NCBI GenBank assembly: GCA_949130485.1
Contig: OX422196.1
Span: 6,657,554 to 6,721,553 of the forward strand
DNA length: 64,000 nt
DNA from: Agelas oroides
Taxonomy: Eukaryota; Porifera; Demospongiae; Agelasida; Agelasidae
Direction: 5' to 3'
The notes under the pieces are model-generated. The model was not told the DNA's origin. It did no database searches and worked only from the letters and a program-made list of their open reading frames with translations. Below are positions 1-14,989 of this stretch, piece by piece (positions within the stretch are counted from its first letter, which is position 1; the number at the start of each line of letters is the position of its first letter). The position numbers were made by a program, and so were the translations under genes.

Positions 1-3000
1 ATCCCTTACAGCTTTTTGAGACTTTTGCACCGAGAAAGGGTTTACATTTTTATGCTCTTCATGTCCATAGCTTCTTGATAATACGCACCTTGCATTAGTG
101 CAACCTTTGTACCGAGGTAGGAAGAGTGGCGAATGTACGCTAATTTCCATTGACTGCACTATACCACGCAACAGGGTCGGTGATATTTGCAGGCCTGTAC
201 AGCTTTGTGGACCCCTTGCACCGAGATAGATTTTACATTTTTAAACTCTTCATGCCCATAGCTTCTTGATAATATGCACCTTGCATTAGTGCAACCTTTG
301 TACCGAGCTAGGAAGAGTCGCGAATGTACGCGAATTTCCATTGACGGTACTGTACTGCGCAGCAGGGGACGGAGATATTAAGCGGCCCGTACAGCTTTGT
401 GCGCCTTTTGCACCGAGAAAGGGTTTACATTTTAAACTCTTCATGCCAATAGCTTCTTGATAATATGCACCTTGCATTAGTGCAACCTTTGTACCGAGCT
501 AGGAAGAGTTGCGAATGTACGCAAATTTCCATTGACGGCACAGCAATGCTCAGCAGCGGACAATGATATTGAGCGGCCGGTACAGCTTTGTGCGCCTTTT
601 GCACCGAGATAGGGTTTACATTTTTAATCTCTTCATGCCCATAGCTTCATCATAATATGCACCTTGCATTAGTACAACCTTTTTACCGAGCTAGAAATAG
701 TCGCGAATATACGCGAATTTCCATTGACGGCACAGCACTGCGCAGCAGGGGACGGAGACATTGAGTGGCCCGTACAGCTTTGTGCGCCTTTTGCACCGAG
801 AAAGGGTTTACATTTTTAAACTCTTCATGCCCATAGTTTCTTGATAATATGCACCTTGCATTAGTGCAACCTTTGTACCGAGCTAGGAAGAGTGGCGAAT
901 GTACGCGAATTTCCATTGACAGCACTACACTGCGCATAAGGGACGGAGATATTGAGCATCCAGAACAGCTTTGTGCGCCTTTTGCACCGAGAAAGGGTTT
1001 ACATTTTTATGCTCTTCATGCCCATAGCTTCTTGATAATACGCACCTTGCATTAGTGCAACATTTGTACCGAGCTAGGAAGAGTGGCGAATGTACGCGAA
1101 TTTCCATTGACGGCACTGTACTGCGCAGCATGGGACGGAGATATTGAGCGGCCTGTACAGCTTTGTGCGCCTTTTGCACCTAGAAAGGGTTTACATTTTT
1201 AAACTCTTCATGCTCATAGCTTCTTGTTAATATGCACCATGCATTAGTGCAACCTTTGTACCGAGCTAGGAAGAGTGGCGAATGTACGCGAATTTCCATT
1301 GACGGCACTGTACTGCGCAGCAGGGGACGGAGATATTGAACGGCCCGTACAGCTTTTTGGACCCCTTGCACCGAGATAGGTTTTACATTTTTAAACTCTT
1401 CATGCCCATAGCTTCTTGATAATATGCACCTTGCATTAGTGCAACCTTTGTACCGAGCTAGGAATAGTCGCGAATGTACGCGAATTTCCATTGACGGCAC
1501 TTTACTGCGCAGCAGGGGACGGAGATATTGAGCGGCCCGTACAGCTTTGTGCGCCTTTTGCACCGAGAAAGGGTTTACATTTTTAAACTCTTCATGCTCA
1601 TAGTTTCTTGATAATATGCACCTTGCATTAGTGCAACCTTTGTACCGAGCTAGGAAGAGTGGCGAATGTACGCGAATTTCCATTGACGGCACTGTACCGC
1701 GCGGCAGGGGACGGTGATATTGGCAACCCCTTACAGCTTTGTGGGCCATTTGCACCGAGATAGGGTTCACATTTTTAAACTCTTCATGCCCATAGTTTCT
1801 GGATAATATGCACCTTGCATTAGTGCAACCTTTGTACCGAGATAGGAAGAGTCGCGAATGTACGCGAATTTCCATTGACTGCACTGTACTGCGCAGCAGG
1901 GGACGGAGATATTTTGCGGCCCGTACAGCTTTGTACGCCTTTTGCACCGAGAAAGTTACATTTTAAACTCTTCATGCCCATAGCTTTTTGTTAATATGCA
2001 CCTTGCATTAGTGCAACATTTGTACCGTGCTAGGAATAGTCACGATTGTACGCGAATTTCCATTGACGGCACTGTACTGCGCAGCAGGGGACGGAGATAT
2101 TGAGCGGCCCGTACAGCATTTTGCGCCTTTTGTACCGAGAAAAGGTTTAAATTTTTATGCTCTTCATGCCCATAGCTTCTTGATAATACGCACCTTGCAT
2201 TAGTGCAACCTTTGTACCGAGCAAGGAAGAGTGGCGAATGTACGCGAATTTCGATTGACTGCACTATACCGCGCAGCAGGGGACGGTGATATTTGCAGGC
2301 CTGTACAGCTTTGTTGACCACTTGCATCGAGATAAGTTTTAAATTTTTATGTTCTTCATGCCCATAGCTTCTTGATAATATGCACGTTGCATTAGTGCAA
2401 CCTTTGTACAGAACTAGGAAGAGTGGCGAATGTACGCGGATTTCGATTGACTGCACTATACCGCGCAGCAGGGGACGGTGATATTAGCAGGCCTGTACAG
2501 CTTTGTGGACCCCTTGCACCGAGATAGGTTTTACATTTTTAAACTCTTCATGCCCATAGCTTCTTGATAATATGCACCTTGCATTAGTGCAACCTTTGTA
2601 CCGAGCTAGGAATAGTCGCGAATGTACGAGAATTTCCATTGACGGCACTGTACTGCGCAGCAGGGGACGGAGATATTGAGCGGCCCGTACAGCTTTGTTC
2701 GCCTTTTGCACCGAGAAAGGGTTTACATTTTTAAACTCTTCATGCCCATACCTTCTTGATAATATGCACCTTGTATTAGTGCAACCTTTGTACCGAGCTA
2801 GGAAGAGTGGCGAATGTACGCGAATTTCCATTGACAGCACTATACTGCGCAGCAGTGGACGGAGATATTGAGCATCCCGTACAGCTTTGTGCGCCTTTTG
2901 CACCGAGAAAAGGTTTGCATTTTTATGCTCTTCATGCCCATAGCTTCTTGATAATACGCACATTACATTAGTGCAACCTTTGTACCGAGCTAGGAAGAGT

Positions 3001-6000
3001 GGCGAATGTACGCAAATTTCCATTGACTGCACTATACCGCGCAGCATATGGTCGGTGATATTGGCAGGCCTGTACAGCTTTGTGGACCCCTTGCACCGAG
3101 ATAGGTTTTACATTTTTAAACTCTTCATGCCCATAGCTTCTTGATAATGCGCGCCTTGCATAAGTGCAACCGTTGCACCGAGCTAGGAAGTGTTGCAAAT
3201 GTACGCGAATTTCCATTGACGGCACAGCACAGCGCAGCAGGGGACAGAGATAGTGAGCGGCCGGTACAGCTTTGTGCGCCATTTGCTCCGAGATAGGGTT
3301 TACATTTTTAAGCTCTTCATGCCCATAGCTACATGATAATATGTACCTTGCATTAGTGCAACCTTTGTACCGAGCTTGGAAGAGTGGCGAATGTACGCGA
3401 ATTTCCATTGACTGCACTATACTGCGCAGCAGGGGACGGAGATATTGAGCGGCCAGGACAGCTTTGTGCGCCTTTTGCACCGAGAAAGGGTTTACATTTT
3501 TAAACTCTTCTGCCCATAGTTTCTTGATAATATGCACCATGCATTAGTGCAACCTTTGTACCGAGCTAGGAAGAGTGGCGAATGTACGCGAATTTCCATT
3601 GACGGCACTGTACTGCGCAGCAGTGGAAGGAGATATTGAGCAGCCCGTACAGCTTTGTGCGCCTCTTCCACCGAGAAAGGGTTTACATTTTTAAACTCTT
3701 CATGCCCTTAGCTTCTTGATAATATGCACATTGCATTAGTGCAACCTTTGTACCGAGCTAGGAAGGGTCGCGTATGTACGCGAATTTCCATTGACTGCAA
3801 TATACTGCGTATCAGGGGACGGTGATATTGAGCGGCTCGTACAGCTTTGTGCGCCTTTTGCACCGAGAAAGGGTTTACATTTTTAAGCTCTACATGCCCA
3901 TAGCTTCTTGATAATATGCACTTTGCATTAGTACAACCTTTGTACCGCGCTAAAAAGAGTTGCGAATGTACGCGAATTTCCATTGGCAGCACTGCACTGC
4001 GAAGCAGGGGACGGAAATATTGAGCAGCCCGTACAGCATTGTGCGCCTTTTGCACCGAGAAAAGGTTTACATTTTTAATCTCTTCACGCCCATAGCTTCT
4101 TGATAATACGCACCTTGCATTAGTTGAACCTTTGTACCGAGCTAGGAAGAATGGTGAATGTACGCGAATTGCCATTGACTGCACTATACCGCGCAGTAGG
4201 GACTGTGATATTGGCAGGCCGGTACTGATTTGTGGGCCCTTTGCACCGAGATAGGTTTTCCATCTTTAAACTCTTCATGTCCATAGCTTCTTGATAATAT
4301 GCACCTTGCATTAGTAGAACCTTTGTACCGAGCTAGGAAGGGTCGAGAATGTACGCGAATTTCCATTGACGGCACTCTACTGCGCAGCAGGGGACGGAGA
4401 TATTGAGCTGCACGTACAGCTTTGTGCGCCTTTTGCACCGAGAAAGGGTTTACATTTTTAAACTCTTCATGCACATAGCTTCTTGATAATATGCACCTTG
4501 CATTAGTGCAACCTTTGTACCGAGCTAGGAAGAGTCGCGAATATACGGAAATTTCCATTCACGGCACTGTACTGCGCAGCAGGGGACGGAGATATTGAGC
4601 GGCCGGTACAGCTTTGTTCGCCTATTGCACCGAGATAGGGTTTACATTTTAAAGTTCTTCATGCCCATAGCTTCATGATAATATGCAACTTGCATTAGTG
4701 CAACCTTTGTACCGAGCTAGGAAGAGTGGCGAATGTACGCGAATTTCCATTGACTGCACTATACAGCGCAGCAGGGGACCGTGATAATGGCAGGCCAGTA
4801 CTGCTTTGTGGGCCTTTTGCACCGAGAAAGGGTTTACATTTTTAAACTTTTCATGCCCATAGCTTCTTGATAATATGCACCTTGCATTAGTGCAACCATT
4901 GTACCGAGCTAGGAAGACTCGTGAATGTACGCGAATTTCCATTCACGGCACTGTACTGCGCAGCAGGGGACGGAGGAATTGAGTGGCCCGTACAGCTTTG
5001 TGCACCTTTTGCACCGAGAAAGGGTTTACATTTTTAAACTCTGCATGCCCATAGCTTCTTGATAATAAGCACCTTGTATTTGTGCAACCTTTGTACCGAG
5101 CTAGGAAGGGTCGCGAATGTATGCGAATTTCCATTGACTGCACTATACTGCGCAGCAATGGACGGAGATATTCGGCTGCCCGTACAGCTTTGTGCGTCTT
5201 TTGCACCGAGAAAGGGTTTCCATTTTTATACTCTTCATGCCCATAGCTTCTTGATAATATGCACCTTGCATTAGTGCAACCTTTGTACCGAGCTAGCAAG
5301 GGTGGCGAAAGTACGCGAATTAGCATTGACTGCACTATACCGCGCAGAAGGGGACGGTGAGATTGGCAGGCCCGTACAGCTTTGTGGGCCATTTGCACCG
5401 AGAAAGAGTTTACATTTTTAAACTCTTCATGCCCATAGCTTCTTGATAATATGCACCTTGCATTAGTGCAACCTTTGTACCGAGCTAGGAAGAGTCGCGA
5501 ATGTACGCGAATTTCCATTGACGGCACTGTACTGCACAGCAGGGGACGGAGATATTGAGCGGCCCGTACAGCCTTGTGCGCCTTTTGCACCGAGAAAGGG
5601 TTTACATCTTAAACTCTTCATGCCCATAGCTTCTTGATAATATGCACGTTGCATTAGTGCAACCTTTGTACCGAGCTAGGAAGAGTGGCGAATGTACGCG
5701 AATTTCCATTGACTGCACTATACCGCGCAGCAGGGGACGGTGACATTGGCAGTCCCGTACAGCTTTGTGGGCCATTTGTAACGAGAAAGGGTTTACATTT
5801 TTAAACTCTTCATGCCCATAGCTTCTTGATAATATGCACCTTGCATTAGTGCAACCTTTGTACCGCGCTTGGAAGAGTCGCGAATGTACGCGAATTTCCA
5901 TTGACGGCACTGTGCTGCGCAGCAGGATACGGAGATATTGAGCGGCCCGAACAGCTTTGTGCGCCTTTTGCAACGAGAAAGGGTTTACATTTTTAAACTC

Positions 6001-9000
6001 TTCATGCCCATAGCTTCTTGATAATGTGCACCTTGCATTAGTGCAACCTTTGTACCGAGCTAGGAAGAGTCGCGAATGTACGCGAATTTCCATTGAAGGC
6101 ACTGTACTGCGCAGCAGTGGACGGAGATATTTAGCGGCCGGTACAGATTTGTGCGCCTTTTGCACCGAGATAGGTTTTACATTTTTAAGTTCTTCATGCC
6201 CATAGCTTCATGATAATATGCACCTTGCATTAGTGCAACCATTGTACCGAGCTAGGAAGAGTGGCGAATGTACGCGAATTTCCATTGACTGCACTATACC
6301 GCGCAGCAGGGGACGGAGATATTGAGTGGCCCGGACAGCTTTGTACGCCTTTTGCACCGAGAAAGGGTTTACATTTTTAAACTCTTCATGCCCATAGCTT
6401 CTTGATAATATGCACCTTGCATTAGTGCAACCTTTGTACCGAGCTAGGAAGCGTGGCGAATGTACGCGAATTTCCATTGACTACACTATACTTCGCAGCG
6501 GGGGAAGGAAATATTGAGTGGCCCGTACAGCTTTGTGCGCCTTTTGCACCGAGAAAGTGTTTACATTTTTAAACTCTTCATGCCCATAGCTACTTGATGA
6601 TATGCACCTTGCGTTAGTGCAACCTTTGTACCGAGCTAGGAATAGTCGCGAATGTACGCGAATTTCCATTGACGGCACTGTACTGCGCAGCAGGGGATGG
6701 AGATATTGAGCGGCCAGTACAGCTTTGTGCGCCTTTTGCACCGAGAAAGGGTTTACATTTTTAAACTCTTCATGCCCATAGCTTCTTGATAATAAGCACC
6801 TTGCATTAGTGCAACCTTTGTACCGAGCTAGGAAGAGTGGCGAATGTACGCGAATTTCCATTGACAGCACAATACTGCGCAGCAGCGGACGGAGATATTG
6901 ATCATCCCGTACAGCTTTGTGCGCCTTTTGCACCGAGATAGGTTTTACATTTTTAAACACTTCATGCCCATAGCTTCTTGATAATATGCACCTTGCATTA
7001 GTGCAACCGTTGCACCGAGCTAGGAGGAGTGGCAAATGTACGCGAATTTCCATTGACGGCATAGCACTGCGCAGCAGGGTACAGAGATATTGAGCGTCAG
7101 GTACAGCTTTGTGCGCCTTTTGCACCAAGAAAGGGTTTACATTTTTATGCTCTTCATGCCCATAGCTTCTTGATAATACGTACCTTGCATTAGTGCAACC
7201 TTTGTACCGAGCTAGGAAGAGTGGCGAATGTACGCGAATTTCCATTGACTGCACTATACCGCGCAGAGGGTCGGTGATATTGGCAGGCCTGTACAGCTTT
7301 GTGGAACCCTTGCACAGAGATAGGTTTAACATTTTTAAACTCTTCATGCCCATAGCTTCTTGATAATATGCACCTTGCATTAGTGCAACCTTTATACCGA
7401 GCTAGGAAGAGTGGCGAATATACGCGAATTTCCTTTGACTGCACTATACCGCGCAGCAGCGGACGGAGATATTGAGCGGCCAGGACAGCTTTCTGCGCCT
7501 TTTGCAACGAGAAAGGGTTTACATTTTTAAACTCTTCATGCCCATAGCTTCTTGATAATATGCACCATGCATTAGTGCAACCTTTGTACCGAGCTATGAA
7601 GAGTGGCGAATGTACGCGAAATTCCATTGACTGCACTATACCACGCAGCAGGGGACGGTGATATTGGCAGCCCCGTACAGCTTTGTTGGCCATTTGCACC
7701 GAGATAGGGTTTACATTTTTAAACTCGTCATGCCCATAGTTTCTTGATAATATGCACCTTGTATTAGTGCAACCTTTGTACCGAGCTAGGAAGAGTCGCG
7801 AATGTACGCGAATTTCCATTGACGGCACAGCACTGCGCAGCAGGGGACAATGATATTCAGCAACCGGTACAGCTTTGTGCGCCTTTTGCACCGAGATAGG
7901 GTTTACAGTTTTAAACTCTTCATGCCCATAGCTTCATCATAATATGCACCTTGCATTAGTGCAACCTTTGAACCGAGCTAGGAAGAGTGGCGAAGTACGC
8001 GAATTACCATTGACTGCACAATACCGCGCAGTAGGGGACGGTGATATTGGCAGACCCGTACAGCTTTGTAGGCCATTTGCACCGAGATAGGGTTTACATT
8101 TTTAAACTCTTCATGCCCATAGCTTCTTGATAATACGCACCTTGCATTAGTGCAACCTTTGTACTGAGCTGGGAAGAGTGGCGAATGTACGCGAATTTCC
8201 ATTGACTGAACTATACCGCGCAGCAGGGTCGGTGATATTGCCAGGCCTGTACAGCTTTGTGGACCCCTTGCACCGAGATAGGTTTTTCATTTTTAAACTC
8301 TTCATGCCCATAGCTACTTGATAATATGCACCTTGCATTAGTGCAACCTTTGTACCGAGCTAGGAATAGTCGCGAATGTACGCGAATTTCCATTGACGGC
8401 ACTCTACTGCGCAGCAGGGGACGGAGATATTGAGCGACCAGTACAGCATTGTGCGCCATTTGCACCGAGAAAGGGTTCACATTTTTTAACTCTTCATGCC
8501 CATAGCTTCTTGATAATATGCACCTTGCATTAGTGCAACCTTTGTACCGAGCTAGGAAGAGTGGCGAATGTACGCGAATTTCCATTGACAGCACTATACT
8601 GCGCAGCAGGGGACGGAGATATTGAGCATCCCGTACAGCTTTGTGCGCCTTTTGCACCGAGAAAAGGTTTACATTTTTATGCTCTTCATGCCCATAGCTT
8701 CTTGATAATACGCACCTTGCATTTGTGCAACCTTTGTACCGAGCTAGGAAGAGTGGCGAATGTACGCGAATTTCCATTGACTGCACTATACCGCGCAGCA
8801 TGGTCGGGTATATTGGCAGGCCTGTACAGATTTGTGGACCCTTTGCACCGAGATAGGTTTTACATTTTTAAACTCTTCATGCCCATAGCTTCTTGATAAT
8901 ATGCACCTTGCATTAGTGCAACCTTTGTACCGAGCTAGGAAGAGTGGCGAATGTACGCGAATTTCCATTGACGGCACTATACCGCGCATCAGGGAACGGA

Positions 9001-12000
9001 GATATTGAGCGGCCAGGACAGCTTTGTGCGCATTTTGCAACGAGAAAGGGTTTACATTGTTGAACTCTTCATGCCCATAGCTTCTTGATAATATGCACCA
9101 TGCATTAGTGCAACCTCTGTACCGAGCTAGGAAGAGTGGCGAATGTACGCGAATTTCCATTGACGGCACTGTACTGCGCAGCAGGGGACGGAGATTTTGA
9201 ACGGCCCGTACAGCTTTGTGCGTCTTTTGCACCGAGAAAGGGTTTACATTTTCAAACTCTTCATGCCCATAGCTTCTTGATAATATGCACCTTGCATTAG
9301 TGCAACCTTTGTACCGAGCTAGGAAGACTCGCGAATGTACGCGAATTTCCAATGACGGCACTGTACTGAGCAGCAGGGGATGGAGATATTGAGCGGCACG
9401 TACAGCTTTGTGCGCCTTTTGCACCGAGAAAGGGTTTACATTTTTAAACTCTTCATGCCCATAGCTTCTTGATAATAAGCACCTTGCATTAGTGCAACCT
9501 TTGTACCGAGCTAGGAAGAGTGGCGAATGTACGCGAATTTCCATTGACAGCACTATACTGCGCAGCAGCGGACGGAGATATTGATCATCCCGTACAGCTT
9601 TGTGCGCCTTTTGCACCGAGATAGGTTTACCATTTTTAAACTGTTCATGCCCATAGCTTCTTGATAATATGCACCTTGCATTAGTGCAACCGTTGCACCG
9701 AGCTAGGAAGAGTTGCAAATGTACGCGAATTTCCATTGACGGCACAGCACTGCGCAGCAGGGGACAGAGATATTGAGCGGCCGGTACAGCTTTGTGCGCC
9801 TTTTTCACCGAGATAGGGTTTACATTTTTAAGCTCTTCATGCCCATAGCTACATGATAATATGTACCTTGCATTAGTGCAACCTTTGTACCGAGCTAGGA
9901 AGAGTGGCGAATGTACGCGAATTTTCATTGACGGCACTATACCGCGCATAAGGGAACGGAGATATTGAGCGGCCAGGACAGCTTTGTGCGTCTTTTGCAC
10001 CGAGAAAGGGTTTACATTTTCAAACTCTTCATGCCCATAGCTTCTTGATAATATGCACCATGCATTAGTGCAACCTTTGTATATACCGAGCTAGGAAGAC
10101 TCGCGAATGTACGCGAATTTCCAATGACGGCACTGTACTGAGCAGCAGGGGATGGAGATATTGAGCGGCACGTACAGCTTTGTGCGCCTTTTGCACCGAG
10201 AAAGGGTTTACATTTTTAAACTCTTCATGCCCATAGCTTCTTGATAATAAGCACCTTGCATTAGTGCAACCTTTGTACCGAGCTAGGAAGAGTGGCGAAT
10301 GTACGCGAATTTCCATTGACAGCACTATACTGCGCAGCAGCGGACGGAGATATTGATCATCCCGTACAGCTTTGTGCGCCTTTTGCACCGAGATAGGTTT
10401 AACATTTTTAAACTGTTCATGCCCATAGCTTCTTGATAATATGCACCTTGCATTAGTGCAACCGTTGCACCGAGCTAGGAAGAGTTGCAAATGTACGCGA
10501 ATTTCCATTGACTGCATAGCACTGCGCATCAGGGTACAGAGATATTGAGCGGCCGGTACAGATTTGTGCGCCTTTTGCACCGAGATAGACTTTACATTTT
10601 TAAGCTCTACATGCCCAAAGCTTCATAATAATATGAACCTTGCATTAGTGCAACCTTTGTACCGAGCTAGGAAGAGTGGCGAATGTACGCGAATTTCCAT
10701 TGACTGCACTATACCGCGCAGCAGGGGACGGAGATATTGAGCGGTCCGGACAGCTTTGTGCGCCTTTTGCACCGAGAAAGGGTTTGCATTTTTAAACTCT
10801 TCATGCCCATAGCTTCTTGATAATAAGCACCTTGCATTAGTGCAACCTTTGTACCGAGCTAGGAAGAGTGGCGAATGTACGCGAATTTCCCTTGACAGCA
10901 CTATACTGCGCAGCAGCGGACGGAGATATTGATCATCCCGTACAGCTTTGTGCGCCTTTTGCACCGAGAAAGGGTTTACATTTTTATGCTCTTCATACCC
11001 ATAGCTTCTTGATAATACGCACCTTGCATTAGTGCAACCTTTGTATCGAGCTTGGAAGAGTGGCGAATGTACGCGAATTTCCATTGACTGCACTATACCG
11101 CGCAGAGGGTCGGTGATATTGGCAGGCCTGTACAGCTTTGTGGAACCCTTGCACAGAGATAGGTTTAACATTTTTAAACTCTTCATGCCCATAGCTTCTT
11201 GATAATATGCACCTTGCATTAGTGCAACCTTTATACCGAGCTAGGAAGAGTGGCGAATGTACGCGTATTTCCTTTGACTGCTCTATACCGCGCAGCAGCG
11301 GACGGAGATATTGAGCGGCCAGGACAGCTTTCTGCGCCTTTTGCAACGAGAAAGGGTTTACATTTTTAAACTCTTCATGCCCATAGCTTCTTGATAATAT
11401 GCACCATGCATTAGTGCAACCTTTGCACCGAGCTAAGAAGAGTGGCGAATTTACGCGAATTTTCATTGACGGCACTGTACTGCGCAGCAGGGGACGGATA
11501 TATTGAACGGCCCACAGCTTTGTGCGTCTTTTGCACCGAGAAAGGGTTTACATTTTTAAACTCTTCATGCCCATAGCTTCTTGATAATATGTACCTTGCA
11601 TTAGTGCAACCTTTGTACCCAGCTAGGAAGACTCGCGAATGTACGCGAATTTCCAATGAGGGCACTGCACTGCGCAGCAGGGGACGGAGATATTGAGCGG
11701 CCTGTACAGCTTTGAGCTCCTTTTGCACCGAGATAGGGTTTACATTTTTAAGCTCTTCAAGCCCATAGCTTCATGATAATATGCACCTTGCATTAGTGCA
11801 ACATTTGTACCGAGCTAGGAAGAATGGCGAAGGTACGCGAATTTCCATTGACTGCACTATACCGCGCAGCAGGGGACGGTGATATTGGCAGGCCTGTACA
11901 GCTTTGTGCGCCTTTTGCACCTAGAAATGGTTTACATTTTTATACTCTTCATGCCCATAGCTTCTTGATAATATGCACCATGCATTAGTGCAACCTTTGT

Positions 12001-14989
12001 ACCGAGCTATGAAGAGTGGCGAATGTACGCGAAATTCCATTGACTGCACTATACCACGCAGCAGGGGACGGTGATATTGGCAGCCCCGTACAGCTTTGTT
12101 GGCCATTTGCACCGAGATAGGGTTTACATTTTTAAACTCGTCATGCCCATAGTTTCTTGATAATATGCACCTTGTATTAGTGCAACCTTTGTACCGAGCT
12201 AGGAAGAGTCGCGAATGTACGCGAATTTCCATTGACGGCACAGCACTGCGCAGCAGGGGACAATGATATTCAGCAACCGGTACAGCTTTGTGCGCCTTTT
12301 GCACCGAGATAGGGTTTACAGTTTTAAACTCTTCATGCCCATAGCTTCATCATAATATGCACCTTGCATTAGTGCAACCTTTGAACCGAGCTAGGAAGAG
12401 TGGCGAAGTACGCGAATTACCATTGACTGCACAATACCGCGCAGTAGGGGACGGTGATATTGGCAGACCCGTACAGCTTTGTAGGCCATTTGTACCGAGA
12501 AAGGGTTTACATTTTTAAACTCTTCATGCCCATAGCTTCTTTATAATATGCACCTTGCATTAGTGCAACCCTTGTACCGAGCTAGGAAGACTCTCGAATA
12601 TACGTGAATTTCCATTGAGGGCACTGTTCTGCGCAGCAGGGGACGGAGATATTGAGCGGCCTGTACAGCTTTGTACGCCTTTTGAACCGAGAAATGGATT
12701 ATATATTTAAACCCTTCATGCCCATAGCTTCTTGATAATATGCACCTTGCATTAGTGCAACCTTTGTACCGAGCTAGGAAGAGTGGCGAATGTACGCGAA
12801 TTTCCATTGACTGCACTATACCGCGCAGCAGGGTCGGTGATATTGGCAGGCCTGTACAGATTTGTGGACCCTTTGCACCGAGATAGGTTTTACATTTTTA
12901 AACTCTTCATGCCCATAGCTTCTTGATAATATGCACCTTGCATTAGTGCAACCGTTGCACCGAGCTAGGAAGAGTTGCAAATGTACGCGAATTTCCATTG
13001 ACGGCACAGCACTGCGCAGCAGGGGACAGAGATATTGAGCGGCCGGTACAGCTTTGTGCGCCTTTTGCACCGAGATAGGGTTTACATTTTTAAGCTCTTC
13101 ATGCCAATAGCTACATGATAATATGTACCTTGCATTAGTGCAACCTTTGTACCGAGCTAGGAAGAGTGGCGAATGTACGCGAATTTGCATTGACTGCACT
13201 ATACCGCGCAGCAGGGGACGGCGATATTGGCAGGCCCGTACAGCTTTGTGCGCCTTTTGCACCTAGAAAGGGTTTACATTTTTCAACTCTTCATGCCCAT
13301 AGCTTCATGATAATATGCACCTTGCATTAGTGCAACCTTTGTACCGAGATAGGAAGAGTGGCGAATGTACTCGAATTGCCATTAACGGCACTGTACGGCG
13401 CAGCAAGGGACGGAGATATTGAGCGGCTCGTACAGCGTTGTGCGCCTTTTGCACCGAGGAAGAGTTTACATTTTTAAACTCTTCTTGCCCAAAACTTCTT
13501 GATAATATGCACCTTGCATTAGTGCAACCTTTGTACCGAGATAGGAAGAGTGGCGAATGTACTCGAATTTCCATTGACTGCACTATACCGCGTAGCAGGG
13601 GACGATGATATTGGCAGGCCTGTACAGCTTTGTGCGCCTTTTGCACCGAGAAAGGGTTTACATTTTTATACTCTTCATGCCCATAGCTTCTTGATAATAT
13701 GCACCTTGCATTAGTGCAACCTTTGTACCGAGCTAGGAAGGGTCGCGAATGTACGCGAATTTCCATTGACTGCACTATACCGCGCAGCAGGGGACGGTGA
13801 TATTGGCAGGCCCGTACAGCTTTGTGGGCCAATTGCACCGAGAAAGGGTTTACATTTTTAAACTCTTTTGCACATACCTTCTTGATAATATGCACCATGC
13901 ATTAGTGCAACCTTTGTACCGAGCTAGGAAGAGTGGCGAATTTTCGCGAATTTCCATTGACGGCACTGTACTGCGCAGCAGGGGACGGAGATTTTGAACG
14001 GCCCGTACAGCTTTGTGCGTCTTTTGCACCGAGAGAGGGTTTATATTTTTAAACTCTTCATGCCCATAGCTTCTTGATAATATGCACCTTGCATTAGTGC
14101 AACCTTTGTACCGAGCTAAGAAGACTCGCGAATGTACGCGAATTTCCAATGACGGCACTGTACTGAGCAGCAGGGGACGGAGGTATTGAGCAGCCTGTAC
14201 AGCTTTGAGCTCCTTTTGCACCGAGATAGGGTTTACATTTTTAAGCTCTTCAAGCCCATAGCTTCATGAGAATATGAACCTTGCATTAGTGCAACCTTTG
14301 TACCGAGCTAGGAAGAGTCGCGCATATACGCGAATTTCCATTGACTGCACTATACCGCGTAGCAGGGGACGATGATATTGGCAGGCCTGTACAGCTTTGT
14401 GCGCCTTTTGCACCGAGAAAGGGTTTACATTTTTAAACTCTTCATGCCCATAGCTTCTTGATAATATGCACCTTGGATTAGTGAAACCTTTGTACCGAGC
14501 TAGGAAGGGTCGCGAATGTACGCGAATTTCCATTGACTGCACTATACCGCGCAGCAGGGGACGGTGATATTGGCAGGCCCGTACAGCTTTGTGGGCCAAT
14601 TGCACCGAGAAAGGGTTTACATTTTTAAACTCTCTTGCCCATAGCTTCTTGATAATATGCACCTAGCATTAGTGCAACCTTTGTACCGAGCTAGGAAGGG
14701 TCGCGAATGTATGCGAATTTCCATTGACTGCACTATACTGCGCAGCAAGGGACCATGATATTCGGCGGCCCGTACAGCTTTGTGCGCCTTTTGCACCGAG
14801 AAAGAGTTTCCATTTTTAAACTCTTCATACCCATAGCTTCTTGATAATATGCACCTTGCATTAGTGCAACCTTTGTACCGAGCTAGGAAGAGTGGCGAAT
14901 GTACGCGAATTTGCATTGACTGCACTATACCGCGCAGCAGGGGACGGCGATATTGGCAGGCCCGTACAGCTTTGTGCGCCTTTTGCACC

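Noticed and set aside
8561..8896. Plus-strand open frames in the satellite (also 15164-15412, 16124-16372, 20333-20524)
   Set aside because: Antisense or alternative frames of the repeat unit, not conserved between neighbouring units.
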